62,451 nucleotides of DNA, taken from assembly GCF_004340875.1 (NCBI RefSeq), contig NZ_SLXQ01000024.1, positions 1 to 62,451 of the forward strand, given 5' to 3'. Each line of letters opens with the position of its first letter. The stretch's first letter is position 1. The translations under genes and the position numbers were made by a program. The notes under the pieces were generated by a model. That model ran no database searches, was not told the origin of the DNA, and was given only the letters and a program-made list of their open reading frames with translations. Positions 9,196-18,835 of the stretch are shown piece after piece. Source of the DNA: Tamaricihabitans halophyticus (lineage in GTDB: Bacteria; Actinomycetota; Actinomycetes; Mycobacteriales; Pseudonocardiaceae).

Positions 9196-11096
9196 CCGCG
9201 ACAACCGACGAACGGCCCGATCCGGATGCGCGCGGTGCGTCGGTTGCCGCCGCGGAGCGAAACAAGGGCCAAGGCATGCCGGGGATGGACATGCCGGGTG
9301 GCAAGGCAAGCAAGTTCGGGCCAACGGTACGCAGGCTGGCCAGTCGGCTGCGACCACACCGTATTGCGGTAGCCACCGTACTCGGACTCGGTGCGGCGAG
9401 TGTCGCGCTGTCGGTTTCCGGGCCGCTGCTGCTCGGCAAGGCCACCGATGTAATCTTCACCGGCGTGCTCGCGGACTGGGCCGGAGAGCCTGGCGGCGGC
9501 ATCGATTTCGCCGCGCTCGCCACGGTCCTAGCCTGGGTGCTGGGTATCTACCTATGTTCCGCGCTGTTCGGTGTGACCCAGGGGCGGATACTCAACCGGG
9601 TCGTACAACGGGTGGTTTTCCGGCTGAGGTCCGATGTGGAGAACAAGTTACACCGATTGCCACTGCGTTATACCGACGGCCAGCCTCATGGCGAGCTGCT
9701 TTCTCGCGTTACGAACGATATCGACAATGTTTCCACCGCATTGCAGCAGACCCTGAGCCAGCTGCTCACCTCGCTGCTGACGGTGATCGGGGTGCTGGTG
9801 ATGATGTTGACCATCTCGCCGACGCTCACCCTGGTCGCGCTGATCTCGATCCCACTGTCCGGATTGGTCGTGGCGGTAATAGGCAGCCGAGCGCAGAAGC
9901 TGCATGCCAAGCAGTGGGAACACACCGGCTCGATCAACGCACATGTCGCTGAGGCCTACAGCGGACATCAGATCGTTCGGGTATTCGGCCGGCAGGCGGA
10001 TACCGCTGTTGAGTTCGACCGTCGTAATGAGGAGCTGTACCGGGCTGCTTCGGGCGCGCAGTTCCTCTCCGGCTTGATGACACCGGTGATTATGGGCGTG
10101 TCCAATGTGAGCTATGTGGTGCTAGCTGTCATTGGTGGTATGCGGATCACTTCGGGAACCATGACTCTGGGCGAAGTGCAGGCTTTCATTCAGTACTCGC
10201 GCCAGTTCACGCAACCGCTGAACCAGGTTGCTTCGATGGCCGCCGTCATCCAGTCGGGCGCGGCGTCTGCGGAGCGGGTGTTCGAGATCCTTGATGTGGC
10301 GGAGGAGATGCCGGACAGGCCCACTGCCGCCGCGCCCGCGGTGGGCGGTCGTGGCCGAGTCGAGTTCGAACGAGTGTCGTTCTCCTATGATCCGGACAAG
10401 CCGCTGATCGAGGATCTCTCGCTGGTCGCGGAACCAGGTCAGACGGTCGCGATCGTGGGACCCACCGGTGCCGGCAAGACGACGCTGGTCAACCTGATTA
10501 TGCGGTTCTATGAACTGAACGCGGGTCGGATCACCCTGGACGGCGTGGATATTACCCAACTGAGCCGAGCGGATCTGCGGTCCCAGATCGGCATGGTGCT
10601 ACAGGACGCCTGGTTGTTTGGCGGCACCATTCGGGACAATCTCAGCTACGGGCGTCCCGATGCGACCGAGGCCGAGATCCTGGCCGCGGCTCGGGCCACC
10701 AGCGTGGACCATTTCGTACGGACGCTGCCGGATGGGTACGACACGGTCATCGAGGAAGACAGCAACAACATCAGCGCGGGGGAGCGTCAGCTGCTGACTA
10801 TCGCGCGCGCGTTCCTTGCCGGTCCGAACCTGTTGATCCTGGATGAAGCGACAAGCTCGGTTGACACCCGTACCGAAGCGCAGGTGCGCCAGGCTACGGC
10901 GGCGCTGCGTTCGTCGCGGACCAGCTTCGTCATCGCGCACCGGCTGTCGACGATCCGAGACGCGGACCTGATTCTGGTGATGGAGGACGGCCGGATAGTC
11001 GAACAGGGCACGCACGACCAGCTGATCGACCGCCATGGTGCATACCATCGTCTCTACCACAGCCAGTACACTCGCCCGGCCAGTGACCCCGCCTGA
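9192..11096 (+). CDS. ABC exporter half-transporter, partner subunit
   Basis: A 634-aa fused membrane and ATPase half-transporter. After about 50 polar residues rich in Gly and Met come the transmembrane helices, then Walker A GPTGAGKTT near base 10460, signature ISAGERQ near 10770 and Walker B LLILDEATSSVD near 10835 with the catalytic Glu present. The signature departs from LSGGQ while the Walker B is canonical, the mirror image of the upstream partner, so the pair should work as a heterodimer with one active ATP site. It starts with ATG overlapping the upstream stop (ATGA). Likely substrate: the product of the adjoining polyketide cluster (inference). Confidence 0.94.
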   Translation: MTATTDERPDPDARGASVAAAERNKGQGMPGMDMPGGKASKFGPTVRRLASRLRPHRIAVATVLGLGAASVALSVSGPLLLGKATDVIFTGVLADWAGEPGGGIDFAALATVLAWVLGIYLCSALFGVTQGRILNRVVQRVVFRLRSDVENKLHRLPLRYTDGQPHGELLSRVTNDIDNVSTALQQTLSQLLTSLLTVIGVLVMMLTISPTLTLVALISIPLSGLVVAVIGSRAQKLHAKQWEHTGSINAHVAEAYSGHQIVRVFGRQADTAVEFDRRNEELYRAASGAQFLSGLMTPVIMGVSNVSYVVLAVIGGMRITSGTMTLGEVQAFIQYSRQFTQPLNQVASMAAVIQSGAASAERVFEILDVAEEMPDRPTAAAPAVGGRGRVEFERVSFSYDPDKPLIEDLSLVAEPGQTVAIVGPTGAGKTTLVNLIMRFYELNAGRITLDGVDITQLSRADLRSQIGMVLQDAWLFGGTIRDNLSYGRPDATEAEILAAARATSVDHFVRTLPDGYDTVIEEDSNNISAGERQLLTIARAFLAGPNLLILDEATSSVDTRTEAQVRQATAALRSSRTSFVIAHRLSTIRDADLILVMEDGRIVEQGTHDQLIDRHGAYHRLYHSQYTRPASDPA

Positions 11097-11115
11097 GGCT
11101 TCTCGCTGAATGCGA

Positions 11116-14100
11116 TCAGCGGGTTGGTGTTTCCCCGTCGATCATCTCGGGGCCGGGCCCTGGCCCAGGCGACCACCAGCCGGAGCGCACCTCTTCGCCG
11201 CGGATGACCCTGGGCTCCGCGCCGGCTACGTACGGCTCCACCTTGAACAGCTGGCCCCACGGCATGTTTGGCTCGCTGCGAATGAAGCTCGGCACTTCCG
11301 GCTGGTTGGCGACCTCCTCGATCCAGCCAACAGGGCCACCGCCCTTGCTCGACGACACACCGCCGTCGTTGACCAGCGGTGCGGCGGTCACTCGATAGTC
11401 AGGCACCTCGGCGATTCCGTCGCGCCAGACCGGCGGCTGTACGCAGGGGTGGACGAAGCTCGCGGGCCAATCCACGAAGGTTGGTTTGTCGCCAAGCCGC
11501 TCGGTGAGTGTGGTGTTCACCGGGATGCGGGGTTCGGTGAACGCGATCCAACCATCCTCGGTGAGGTCGTCGTCTTCCACGATCAGGCGCATTGTCTCGA
11601 CCTGTGCTGGCTTGTTCACGTCCTCGTCCTCGATCCGGAACCGGCTATCGGCCCAGGGCGCGGACTGTGATTGGGCGACGGTCACTTCTTGCTCGCCTAG
11701 TACCTCGACACCCTGTGGGGTTTGCCTGCCAAACTGCGCGGTGATCGAGACTGCCTTGTTCCGTTCAGCCGCGACGGAGACCGCGATCTCCTGCTCCTGC
11801 GCGTCCTCCGGCAAGGCATACCAATCGGTGCGCACATGACCGGTAGGCCGGTCGCCGTTACGGTAACTGCTCCACATCTTGGTTTCGCCACGCTTGAAAT
11901 CGTTCGGCGGTTTGCCGATCGGGTCGTCATAGGACTCCGGCTCGGTCTGGAAACCGACGACAGGCACAGGTCCGTTCGCGGCGAAGTTCGACGGTGACCC
12001 CTGCTCGTGCGGTGCGGTGCGCTGCCGCGGCGCGGGCAGTGGGGCAAGCACGTTGGCGCTGGGATCGCCCTCCACCATGACGTAATCGGAGAGGTTGCAG
12101 CTACCGGAGTTCGCCAGACTGGCGAAATTGGCGCCGCCGAAGCTGTAGCTACTGCGTTGCTTGTGGACGGCCTTGAGCATGCTGCCGATCTCGCCCGCGA
12201 CGAACAGACCGCACACAACTACCAAACCCAGCGAGCCAAACACAAGCGCACGTTTGGGCTTCTCCGGCGCGAGCTGATGTCCTTTCCGGTCACGGATGTT
12301 CTCCACGAAGGCGATCAACGCGGCCACGCCCGCGCAGGCCAGTAGCACGCTGGAGAAGCTGATACCACCGATTGACGGCGGGATGTCGTTCCACGGCACA
12401 CCAAACCTGGACACGAACCAGTACGCGTTACGACCGGTGACGGACAGTGCGGCGATAACCAGGAGCACGGCGAGAAACGCCATCCGGTTACGTCTCGATC
12501 GCAGTACCCCGGCACTCACCGACAGCGCGGTCAATGCGGCAAGGGCGGCGCCGATTCCAGCGAGCGGTCCGAAGTGATGGGTCCACTTGGTCGGAGTCAA
12601 CGCGTACAGGACGAAGAACAGGGCGACAGTGCCGATCAGTCGTCGGCTCGGTCCAAGCGGGGCACCGGGGATTCGTCCGCGACGCAACAGCACGACGAAA
12701 CAGGTAATGATGCACAGCCACATGAGCAGCACGGGAAACCGTCGGCTTAGTGCGCCATCGGCGGTATCACTGAACAGCAGGGTGTACCTGGAGAGTTCCT
12801 GATACCACGACTGATTCGGGCCAACCTGGGATCGCAGCCGCGTCGCCTCGAGGACGCCGGCCATGGTTTGGTCAGCGAAGACGACCATCAGGATAGCTAA
12901 TCCCGAGCCCAGAATCGGCGCGAGCGTGGCAAACCACCCGTGGGCCTTGGCGTGGCTGGTGAGCATCCGCGCGAGCGGGCGCGCGGCAACGATGAACGGG
13001 GCGAGCGCCACGATGCCGCCAGGGGCGGTGCCGATACTGAAGGCCGCGACGATCAGGCCGAGACACAGCGGCAGGAGTCTGCGGGTGACCAGGGTGCGCT
13101 CGACCGCCGCCAAGGCGAGCAGTACGCCAACGGCGAGCCAGGGCTCGGGGCGAGTACCGGTATTGAAGGGCATCCAGGTGACCAGGAAGACCATCGCGGC
13201 CGCCCAAGCGGCGGCGCGGCTCCTGCGGATGCGCGTCCCGAGCCGGGGGAGTATCTCCCTGCTGAGCAGGAACCAGGTCAGAACCCCGAGAAGGAAGGTT
13301 GGTAGCCGGATCCACACTGGCGAGGTGCTGATGTTCGCCATCAGCTCGTGTAAGTGATCGTTCCAGCCGATCGGCGACTCGGGGACGCCGAGCCACCGGT
13401 AGTAATTGGTCAGATAGCCGATCTCGTCTCTGACCCTGGCCATGGTGAGGATATAGCCGTCATCGGCGGTGACGGGTCCGATGAATATCCATAATCCGAG
13501 GGTGAGGACGACCGCGACGTCCCTGAGTGTGATCTTCCACCAGCCGACCGGCGCCCACCGGGGCGCGCGGCGGGCTACCCGGGAATCCATTCGCCACGTC
13601 GCGAACAGGCAGCCGAGTAGCGCCACCACACCAACGATGGTGACCAGTGTCTTCCAGATGGTTGGCGTGGACAGATACCGAGTGTCCGGGGTGATCTCAA
13701 CGCTCAGCCCATCGACTGGATCGCGAGCGGAGTCGAAGTCAGAGTAGATGCCGATAACGCGAGCCCGCTGATCTCCGGTCTCGTCATAGACCGCCTCGTC
13801 GCCGACGGTGATCGTCGTTCGTTCCGCATTGGAGGAGACAGTGAGATCACAGGCCGCGCCGAGCGGCTGCTGCACTACTTGCTGTCCACGATTGACTACA
13901 TCCAGTACACCGTTGTCCATGCGGAGCTGCAGGCCGGAACCGAAGCCGGCGCGCTGCTTGGGAACGGTGGAGAACAACACCGAGCTGTTCGGGGTACGTG
14001 CGTCCAGCGAACGGATGGCGGAGCAGGGAATCTCAGCCTGCAGATCTTGTGCCCAGTAAGCGACAAGGGGAGCGTTCACCGATTGTGTGTCGCGCTGATC

Positions 14101-14313
14101 CGGCCAAACGATCTTCGACGTTTCCTGGACGACGGGTAGAAACGGAACCGTGATCGCCGCGGCCGCGGCGATCAGACCGAGCACGAGCGCGATCAGCCGC
14201 CAGCGGCGGGTTAACCCGTTCTGGAAAGCGGTAGTGCTCGGCTGCTGATCGGCGGTCGGGTTAGCCGCCGACTTCTTCGGGGTCGAGGCGCGTTCGGTGG
14301 ACGACACCGGCAC
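11116..14313 (-). CDS. Arabinosyltransferase, EmbA/B/C family
   Basis: A 1065-aa multi-spanning protein starting at GTG. After one N-terminal helix (about residues 38-62) and an extracytoplasmic carbohydrate-binding-like region come many membrane helices, then a large soluble C-terminal domain (from about residue 700). The conserved DDGYIL motif of the arabinosyl donor site is near residue 282, followed by TMARV; the Met corresponds to Met306 of mycobacterial EmbB, a known ethambutol-resistance position. These GT-C enzymes add arabinose from decaprenyl-phosphoryl-arabinose to cell-wall arabinan, so the host probably has an arabinogalactan wall. It is convergent with the ABC exporters (19-bp gap) and probably lies outside the polyketide cluster. 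Confidence 0.94.
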   Translation of the reverse strand: MPVSSTERASTPKKSAANPTADQQPSTTAFQNGLTRRWRLIALVLGLIAAAAAITVPFLPVVQETSKIVWPDQRDTQSVNAPLVAYWAQDLQAEIPCSAIRSLDARTPNSSVLFSTVPKQRAGFGSGLQLRMDNGVLDVVNRGQQVVQQPLGAACDLTVSSNAERTTITVGDEAVYDETGDQRARVIGIYSDFDSARDPVDGLSVEITPDTRYLSTPTIWKTLVTIVGVVALLGCLFATWRMDSRVARRAPRWAPVGWWKITLRDVAVVLTLGLWIFIGPVTADDGYILTMARVRDEIGYLTNYYRWLGVPESPIGWNDHLHELMANISTSPVWIRLPTFLLGVLTWFLLSREILPRLGTRIRRSRAAAWAAAMVFLVTWMPFNTGTRPEPWLAVGVLLALAAVERTLVTRRLLPLCLGLIVAAFSIGTAPGGIVALAPFIVAARPLARMLTSHAKAHGWFATLAPILGSGLAILMVVFADQTMAGVLEATRLRSQVGPNQSWYQELSRYTLLFSDTADGALSRRFPVLLMWLCIITCFVVLLRRGRIPGAPLGPSRRLIGTVALFFVLYALTPTKWTHHFGPLAGIGAALAALTALSVSAGVLRSRRNRMAFLAVLLVIAALSVTGRNAYWFVSRFGVPWNDIPPSIGGISFSSVLLACAGVAALIAFVENIRDRKGHQLAPEKPKRALVFGSLGLVVVCGLFVAGEIGSMLKAVHKQRSSYSFGGANFASLANSGSCNLSDYVMVEGDPSANVLAPLPAPRQRTAPHEQGSPSNFAANGPVPVVGFQTEPESYDDPIGKPPNDFKRGETKMWSSYRNGDRPTGHVRTDWYALPEDAQEQEIAVSVAAERNKAVSITAQFGRQTPQGVEVLGEQEVTVAQSQSAPWADSRFRIEDEDVNKPAQVETMRLIVEDDDLTEDGWIAFTEPRIPVNTTLTERLGDKPTFVDWPASFVHPCVQPPVWRDGIAEVPDYRVTAAPLVNDGGVSSSKGGGPVGWIEEVANQPEVPSFIRSEPNMPWGQLFKVEPYVAGAEPRVIRGEEVRSGWWSPGPGPGPEMIDGETPTR

Positions 14314-14493
14314 GACGCTAAACCAATGGCTTTGGTCCGTTCACAGTGCCTCCGGCAGGGTGTGGCCCGCGTACGGCACTGATCGGGTAAATCGACCAGG
14401 AAGCCGAGTTGGCGGGCACGGCGTTCCTCCTGGCGGAGGGGCGTGCGGAGGCGTTTCCGGGTGCCCGGCGGTATTGCCAACTAGGCTGGGAGT

Positions 14494-14931
14494 ATGCCGG
14501 GAGCTATCTCGCCGCGCCTTGCCGAGATCGTCGCGGCCCTGCCGCTCGCGCCGGAGGCGAACGTGCTGGAGATCGGGTGCGGGCCGGGCGCGGCCGCCCG
14601 TGCCGTAGCGGCGCGGCTGACGTCGGGACGGATTCTCGCGATCGATCGCTCAGCCACGGCGATTGCTCAGGCGAAGATCTCCGGGCTGGAGGAGATCGCC
14701 TCGGGGAGGATGAGCGTTCGGCATATCGCGGCCGAGGACTTTGTCCTGGAGCCGGGTGACGCCGCTTTCGATATCGCTTTCGCGGTACGGGTTGGCGCAC
14801 TTGACGGCCGTCATCCGGCGGCGGGACAAGTGGTGCTGGAGCGCATCGCGGCAGTGCTGGCACCCGGTGGTCGGTTGTTCGTGGACGGTGGTCAACCGCT
14901 ACGGGAAATTCCACTGTCGCCCATACGATGA
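14494..14931 (+). CDS. Small class I SAM-dependent methyltransferase
   Basis: A 145-aa protein with the glycine-rich SAM motif (VLEIGCGPGAAAR, about residues 24-36), an acidic residue ending strand 2 (ILAIDRS) and a motif-III-like region (LAPGGRLFVDGG near residue 125). It is short for the family but holds the complete SAM-binding core. It is divergent from emb across about 180 bp and has no obvious partner, so the substrate is unknown. Confidence 0.8.
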   Translation: MPGAISPRLAEIVAALPLAPEANVLEIGCGPGAAARAVAARLTSGRILAIDRSATAIAQAKISGLEEIASGRMSVRHIAAEDFVLEPGDAAFDIAFAVRVGALDGRHPAAGQVVLERIAAVLAPGGRLFVDGGQPLREIPLSPIR

Positions 14932-15052
14932 CTATTTAGCCGATTCGGGCAATTACGTCACTACGCCAAAGTGATCGCCGCCGCGCAGGGTGATCACACC
15001 GCTAACCTGATAGAACGCGAACAAGGAACGTCACCAGTGCGGGAGCGAGTGG

Positions 15053-16213
15053 TCACCCGAGCAGGTCGGTGTTAAGCCGAGCGGCTTGTCGAGTCAGGTG
15101 GTTACGTTCGGCGATGTTTGTCGCTTTCCCCGCTGCTTCGGCGTAGAGCCGAGCGGCGGTGGTCAGCTGGCCAGCTCGCTCGTGGAGGTAAGCCGCCACC
15201 GCGGCGTAGCGAGGCAGTGTTTCGTTCAGCGCCCCCAAGGCATCGAGCCCAGCCTCGGGGCCGGTTGCTTCGCCGACGGCAACAGCTCGATTGAGTTGAA
15301 CGATCGGGCTGTCGGACAGTTGAGCGAGTTCGTCGTACCACTCGACGATCTGTGGCCAGTCGGTCTCGGCTGTCGTGCGGGCATCGGCGTGTAGTGCGGC
15401 GATGGCAGCTTGTGCCTGGAATTCTCCGAGCCGGTCGCGGCGAAGCGCGGACTGCAGGATCGCCACCCCCTCGGCGATCGATGAGGTGTCCCATTTGGTG
15501 CGGTCCTGTTCGGCGAGTGGCACCAGGCTGCCGGTCGACGTCATTCGGCTAGCGCGGCGGGCGTGGTGCAGCAGCATGAGTGCCAACAATCCGGCTACCT
15601 CGGGGTGGTCGGCGACGTCAGCGAGCTGCCGGGTGAGTCGGATGGCCTCGGCCGCCAGGTCGATGTCGCCGGAGTAACCCTCGTTGAAGACCAGGTAGAG
15701 AACGCGAAGCACGGTGGCGAGGTCGCCAGTTTGGTCGAACCGGGCTCCGGCAACGGTGCGTTTTGCTCGGCTGATGCGCTGTGCCATGGTCGCTTCGGGA
15801 ACGAGGTACGCTTCGGCGATTTGCCGAGTCGTGAGCCCACCGACGGCGCGGAGTGTGAGCGCCACCGCCGAGGATGGCGTCAGGGAAGGGTGCGCGCAGC
15901 GAAAGTAAAGCTGGAGCGTGTCGTCCGCCGTCGGCGTGGCTGAAGGGGAGTTCGGATCGTCGGCCAGCCGTTCCTCTCGGCGATGCCTGGCCGTGTCCGC
16001 GCGAGCGGAGTCGACGAACTTTCGCCAAGCGACGGTGACGAGCCAACCCTTCGGGTCCTGAGGCAGCTCCGTTGACCACGCGCGGATAGCCTCGATCAGT
16101 GCTTCCTGCACGGCATCCTCCGCCGCCATGAAATCAGCGCCACGACGGCGGAGGATGCCAAGCACGTCCGGTATGAGGCTCCGAATCAGTGCCTCGTCCA
16201 TCGGAGCAGTCAC
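15053..16213 (-). CDS. ECF42-type RNA polymerase sigma factor with C-terminal extension
   Basis: N-terminal sigma-70 regions 2 and 4 are present (ILRRRGADFMAAEDAVQEAL; a region-4 helix-turn-helix around LTTRQIAEAYLVPEATMAQRISRAK). A long C-terminal helical, TPR-like domain follows, which is the hallmark of the ECF42 group. The likely start is GTG at 16213, whose GTGA overlaps the stop of the upstream DGPF gene; the open frame extends further to 16261 and an ATG lies at 16201. ECF42 factors are nearly always encoded beside DGPF/YciI proteins, as here, and the C-terminal domain rather than an anti-sigma factor controls activity (family knowledge). The stimulus is unknown. Confidence 0.92.
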   Translation of the reverse strand: MTAPMDEALIRSLIPDVLGILRRRGADFMAAEDAVQEALIEAIRAWSTELPQDPKGWLVTVAWRKFVDSARADTARHRREERLADDPNSPSATPTADDTLQLYFRCAHPSLTPSSAVALTLRAVGGLTTRQIAEAYLVPEATMAQRISRAKRTVAGARFDQTGDLATVLRVLYLVFNEGYSGDIDLAAEAIRLTRQLADVADHPEVAGLLALMLLHHARRASRMTSTGSLVPLAEQDRTKWDTSSIAEGVAILQSALRRDRLGEFQAQAAIAALHADARTTAETDWPQIVEWYDELAQLSDSPIVQLNRAVAVGEATGPEAGLDALGALNETLPRYAAVAAYLHERAGQLTTAARLYAEAAGKATNIAERNHLTRQAARLNTDLLG

Positions 16214-16617
16214 TCCGTGATGGTGGGCGGTACGGCCAGGAGCGGCCGGACTTCCAGCCATTCGTGGATTGGCTTGCCGCCGGCTCCGGGTGCGGCGGAC
16301 AGTTCACCAGCCAGTTCGATGGCGCGTTCGTAGCTGTCGACGTCGATCACCATCCAGCCGGCGATGAGGTCCTTGGTCTCCAGGAACGGGCCGTCGGTGA
16401 CCGGTGGATTTCCGGCACCGTCATACCGGACAAAGGTGCCCTCGGCGGCGAGTGCCTGACTGTCAACGAACTCGCCGGTTTCTTGGAGGCGGGTAGCGAA
16501 ATCGCTCATATACCGCATATGCGCGGAGACCTCGTTCGGCGTCCACTGGTCCATTGGGACGTCGTTGACCGCGGCAGGGGCGCCCCGGTAGTGCTTGAGC
16601 ATCAGGTACTTGGCCAT
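16210..16617 (-). CDS. DGPF/YCII-domain protein, ECF42 partner
   Basis: A 135-aa YCII-related protein starting with MAKYLMLKHY and carrying the DGPF motif (TDGPFLETKDLIAGW, about residues 94-108). It lies directly upstream of, and overlaps by four bases, the ECF42 sigma gene, the conserved pairing of this family. The biochemical role is not established; YciI relatives have a dimeric ferredoxin-like fold. Confidence 0.92.
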   Translation of the reverse strand: MAKYLMLKHYRGAPAAVNDVPMDQWTPNEVSAHMRYMSDFATRLQETGEFVDSQALAAEGTFVRYDGAGNPPVTDGPFLETKDLIAGWMVIDVDSYERAIELAGELSAAPGAGGKPIHEWLEVRPLLAVPPTITE

Positions 16618-16834
16618 CGTGGTTCTCCTTGTTGGTGTTGCGACCCATTGTGGTCATGTTCAATACCGGGACGGAGCCGATCGAAGGTTCTCGACACTGT
16701 CTACGAAAGTTTTTTGTGCCGGTGACGAGCCAGCTCGTCCAGCCAACAGGCGCCTGGATGCTAGGTTCGACGAACCTGCCCAGGGGCACACGTTCCAGTG
16801 GCGTAAGGCGGTTAGTTCCCGAAACGGAGGGTCG

Positions 16835-17389
16835 GTGCGCAAACTCTTTTCGTATGTGATCATCAGCCTCGATGGCTACTACGAAGGTCCGAATGGCGAG
16901 TTCGACTGGCCGAACATCGACTCGGAGTATTTCGAGTTTGCCAACCAGACCGACGCCTACATCGACACGCTGCTGTTCGGTCGAGTGGGGTACGAGCACA
17001 TGGCGGCACATTGGCCGGACGCAACCGGACCGCACCCGGAGGTCGTGCAGTTCATGAACAGCGTTACGAAGGTTGTGGTTTCCGGGACGCTGCGCGAAGT
17101 GGAATGGCACAACACGACTATCGTGGACGGCGACCGGCTGAACGAGACGATCACGGAGTTGAAACGGCAACCTGGCAAGGAGATGGCGCTGTTCGGCAGT
17201 GTGCGGCTGACGGCGAGTTTGCTGGAACTCGGGTTGATCGATGAATTGCGGGTGCTCGTGAACCCGATCATTCTGGGCGCTGGCCGCTCCCTGTTCTCGA
17301 CGCTGCGTAACCGTGTTGCGCTGGACTTGTGGCGTACTACGACGTTCCGTTCCGGCAATGTGCTGCTGACGTATCGGCCAAGGCAATAG
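16835..17389 (+). CDS. RibD C-terminal / dihydrofolate reductase-like protein
   Basis: An 184-aa protein starting at GTG 16835, six bases after GGAGG; the open frame extends upstream to 16595 but that part looks non-coding. It shows the RibD_C features: VIISLDGYYEGPNGEFDW at the N-terminus, LLFGRVGYEHMAAHW, and the nucleotide-binding FGSVRLTASLLELGLIDELRV region with VNPIILGAGRSLF. Stand-alone members are NADPH-dependent reductases of unknown substrate. It is divergent from the DGPF/ECF42 pair, often found near such genes. Confidence 0.9.
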   Translation: MRKLFSYVIISLDGYYEGPNGEFDWPNIDSEYFEFANQTDAYIDTLLFGRVGYEHMAAHWPDATGPHPEVVQFMNSVTKVVVSGTLREVEWHNTTIVDGDRLNETITELKRQPGKEMALFGSVRLTASLLELGLIDELRVLVNPIILGAGRSLFSTLRNRVALDLWRTTTFRSGNVLLTYRPRQ

Positions 17390-17408
17390 TCAACCGCGCC
17401 GGCGCGAG

Positions 17409-18659
17409 TCAGCGAGTGGCCAGATCGGCTAGTACCCGCTGGAGGTTGGTTCGTACCATGGCGTCGGTTTCGGTAGCGAGCGCGTCAATGAGCTGACCGC
17501 GCAAGCCGGCTTCGGCCCGGCGGCCGATCGCCTGTACCGCGGCGAGCCGTACCAGCGGCTGCGCATCCGTGAGGGCGTTGGCGAGCAGGCCCGGCACGCG
17601 GGCCCCGCGTGCAGCGAAGAGATGGTGCACGGCAGTCCGTCGCATTCGGACGTCTGGATCCATGCATAGCGGGGCCAGGTCCTGCCCGGACAGTTCGTCG
17701 GCATCGGACAGCCATCGGATAGCTCGAGTTCTTGCCTCGGCGCTGGAATCGTCCAGCAGTCGTCGGGCTAGCGCTGGGAGGTCAACCTGACCAAAGGCAC
17801 TGAGGGCGTCAAACGCCGCCAGCCGCACCGTGGCATTGGGATCGTTGAACAAGTCGCGGGTGACCGGCACGAGCGCGGTCAGCACGCGCGCGGCGGCGAC
17901 TCGCATGGCCTCGGCCCGGACCTCCGGAGCGGGGTCGACCGCGACATTCGCCAAGGCGGCCACCGTGGCTGGTCGCAGGTCATCGAAGGCGAGCATGGAG
18001 CGCGCGGCCCGAGCTCGGCGGGCGGCGTTCGCGTCGGTAACGAGAATGTCCACCAACCGCTGCTGGTCGCCGGGGATCTTCCCCTCAGCGAGCCCGATTC
18101 GATAACCGGCTGCGAGTTCGTCCAGCCACCGCTCGTACCACGAAAGGAAGTCGTCATCTTCCAACACGTAGGGGCCCGGAACCCCGGTGAAGTCCAGCAT
18201 GGCCAGCCGACCACGTGCGGTGCCGGTGACGATGAGCACGGTATAGCTATCGCAGCCATGGTGCGCCACCGCGATCGTCCCCTGGTGCGGGACAGGATCC
18301 GGGCCGGAATCCGTGTAGTTGTCCCACCAATCGTCTCGGTAACGAACGCCCGACCGCAGCGGGCTAGGCGCGGCGAGCTGCCCGGCGATGTTGTCGTAGT
18401 TCACGATGGCGTAGGCGTCGGACAGCGATGGCAGCCCGAAACCTGGTCCGGCTCCGCCATCACCGAGCTCAGTCAAGAATCGCCGGTATCCCTTCGGGAG
18501 CCGAATCTCGTGGTGTCCCTCAAAATTCTCGACATCATCTAGCGAAGCCGGCGGGCGTAGCCGAAACTGGTGTTTCTCCTGTCTCGACAAAACGGTTCGG
18601 CCGGGCACACCGGGAAGCGTCGCTAGCTTCCTGGTGATCCGCGCGAGTTGGTCATCCAC
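17409..18659 (-). CDS. SMI1/KNR4-domain protein with C-terminal HEAT repeats
   Basis: A 416-aa protein. Residues about 33-170 resemble an SMI1/KNR4 domain (ASLDDVENFE, LPKGYRRFLTELGDGGAGPG, FLSWYERWLDEL). From about residue 205 to the end there are HEAT-like helical repeats (VRLAAFDALSAFG, PLVRLAAVQAIGRRA). SMI1/KNR4 domains are common in immunity proteins of bacterial toxin systems, but no toxin gene is adjacent, so a general scaffold role is equally possible. It is convergent with the RibD-like gene. Confidence 0.82.
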   Translation of the reverse strand: MDDQLARITRKLATLPGVPGRTVLSRQEKHQFRLRPPASLDDVENFEGHHEIRLPKGYRRFLTELGDGGAGPGFGLPSLSDAYAIVNYDNIAGQLAAPSPLRSGVRYRDDWWDNYTDSGPDPVPHQGTIAVAHHGCDSYTVLIVTGTARGRLAMLDFTGVPGPYVLEDDDFLSWYERWLDELAAGYRIGLAEGKIPGDQQRLVDILVTDANAARRARAARSMLAFDDLRPATVAALANVAVDPAPEVRAEAMRVAAARVLTALVPVTRDLFNDPNATVRLAAFDALSAFGQVDLPALARRLLDDSSAEARTRAIRWLSDADELSGQDLAPLCMDPDVRMRRTAVHHLFAARGARVPGLLANALTDAQPLVRLAAVQAIGRRAEAGLRGQLIDALATETDAMVRTNLQRVLADLATR

Positions 18660-18835
18660 CGGTCAATCGTGGCATCGGTTCGACGTTCGGTTGCCAGGTG
18701 CCAAGCAGACTCGGCGAGCCGGCGTAGCTCGCCGTCACTAAAGTAACCGTGAGCGAATCAGGAAGCGAACACCTCCGGGCCTCGACTCCCCAAAACCGTG
18801 TACATCGATCACCAGAGTGAGACCTCATGTCGGCG

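Noticed and set aside
13469-13747. Plus-strand frames inside the emb gene
   Set aside because: They are antisense shadows of a long, well-supported arabinosyltransferase.
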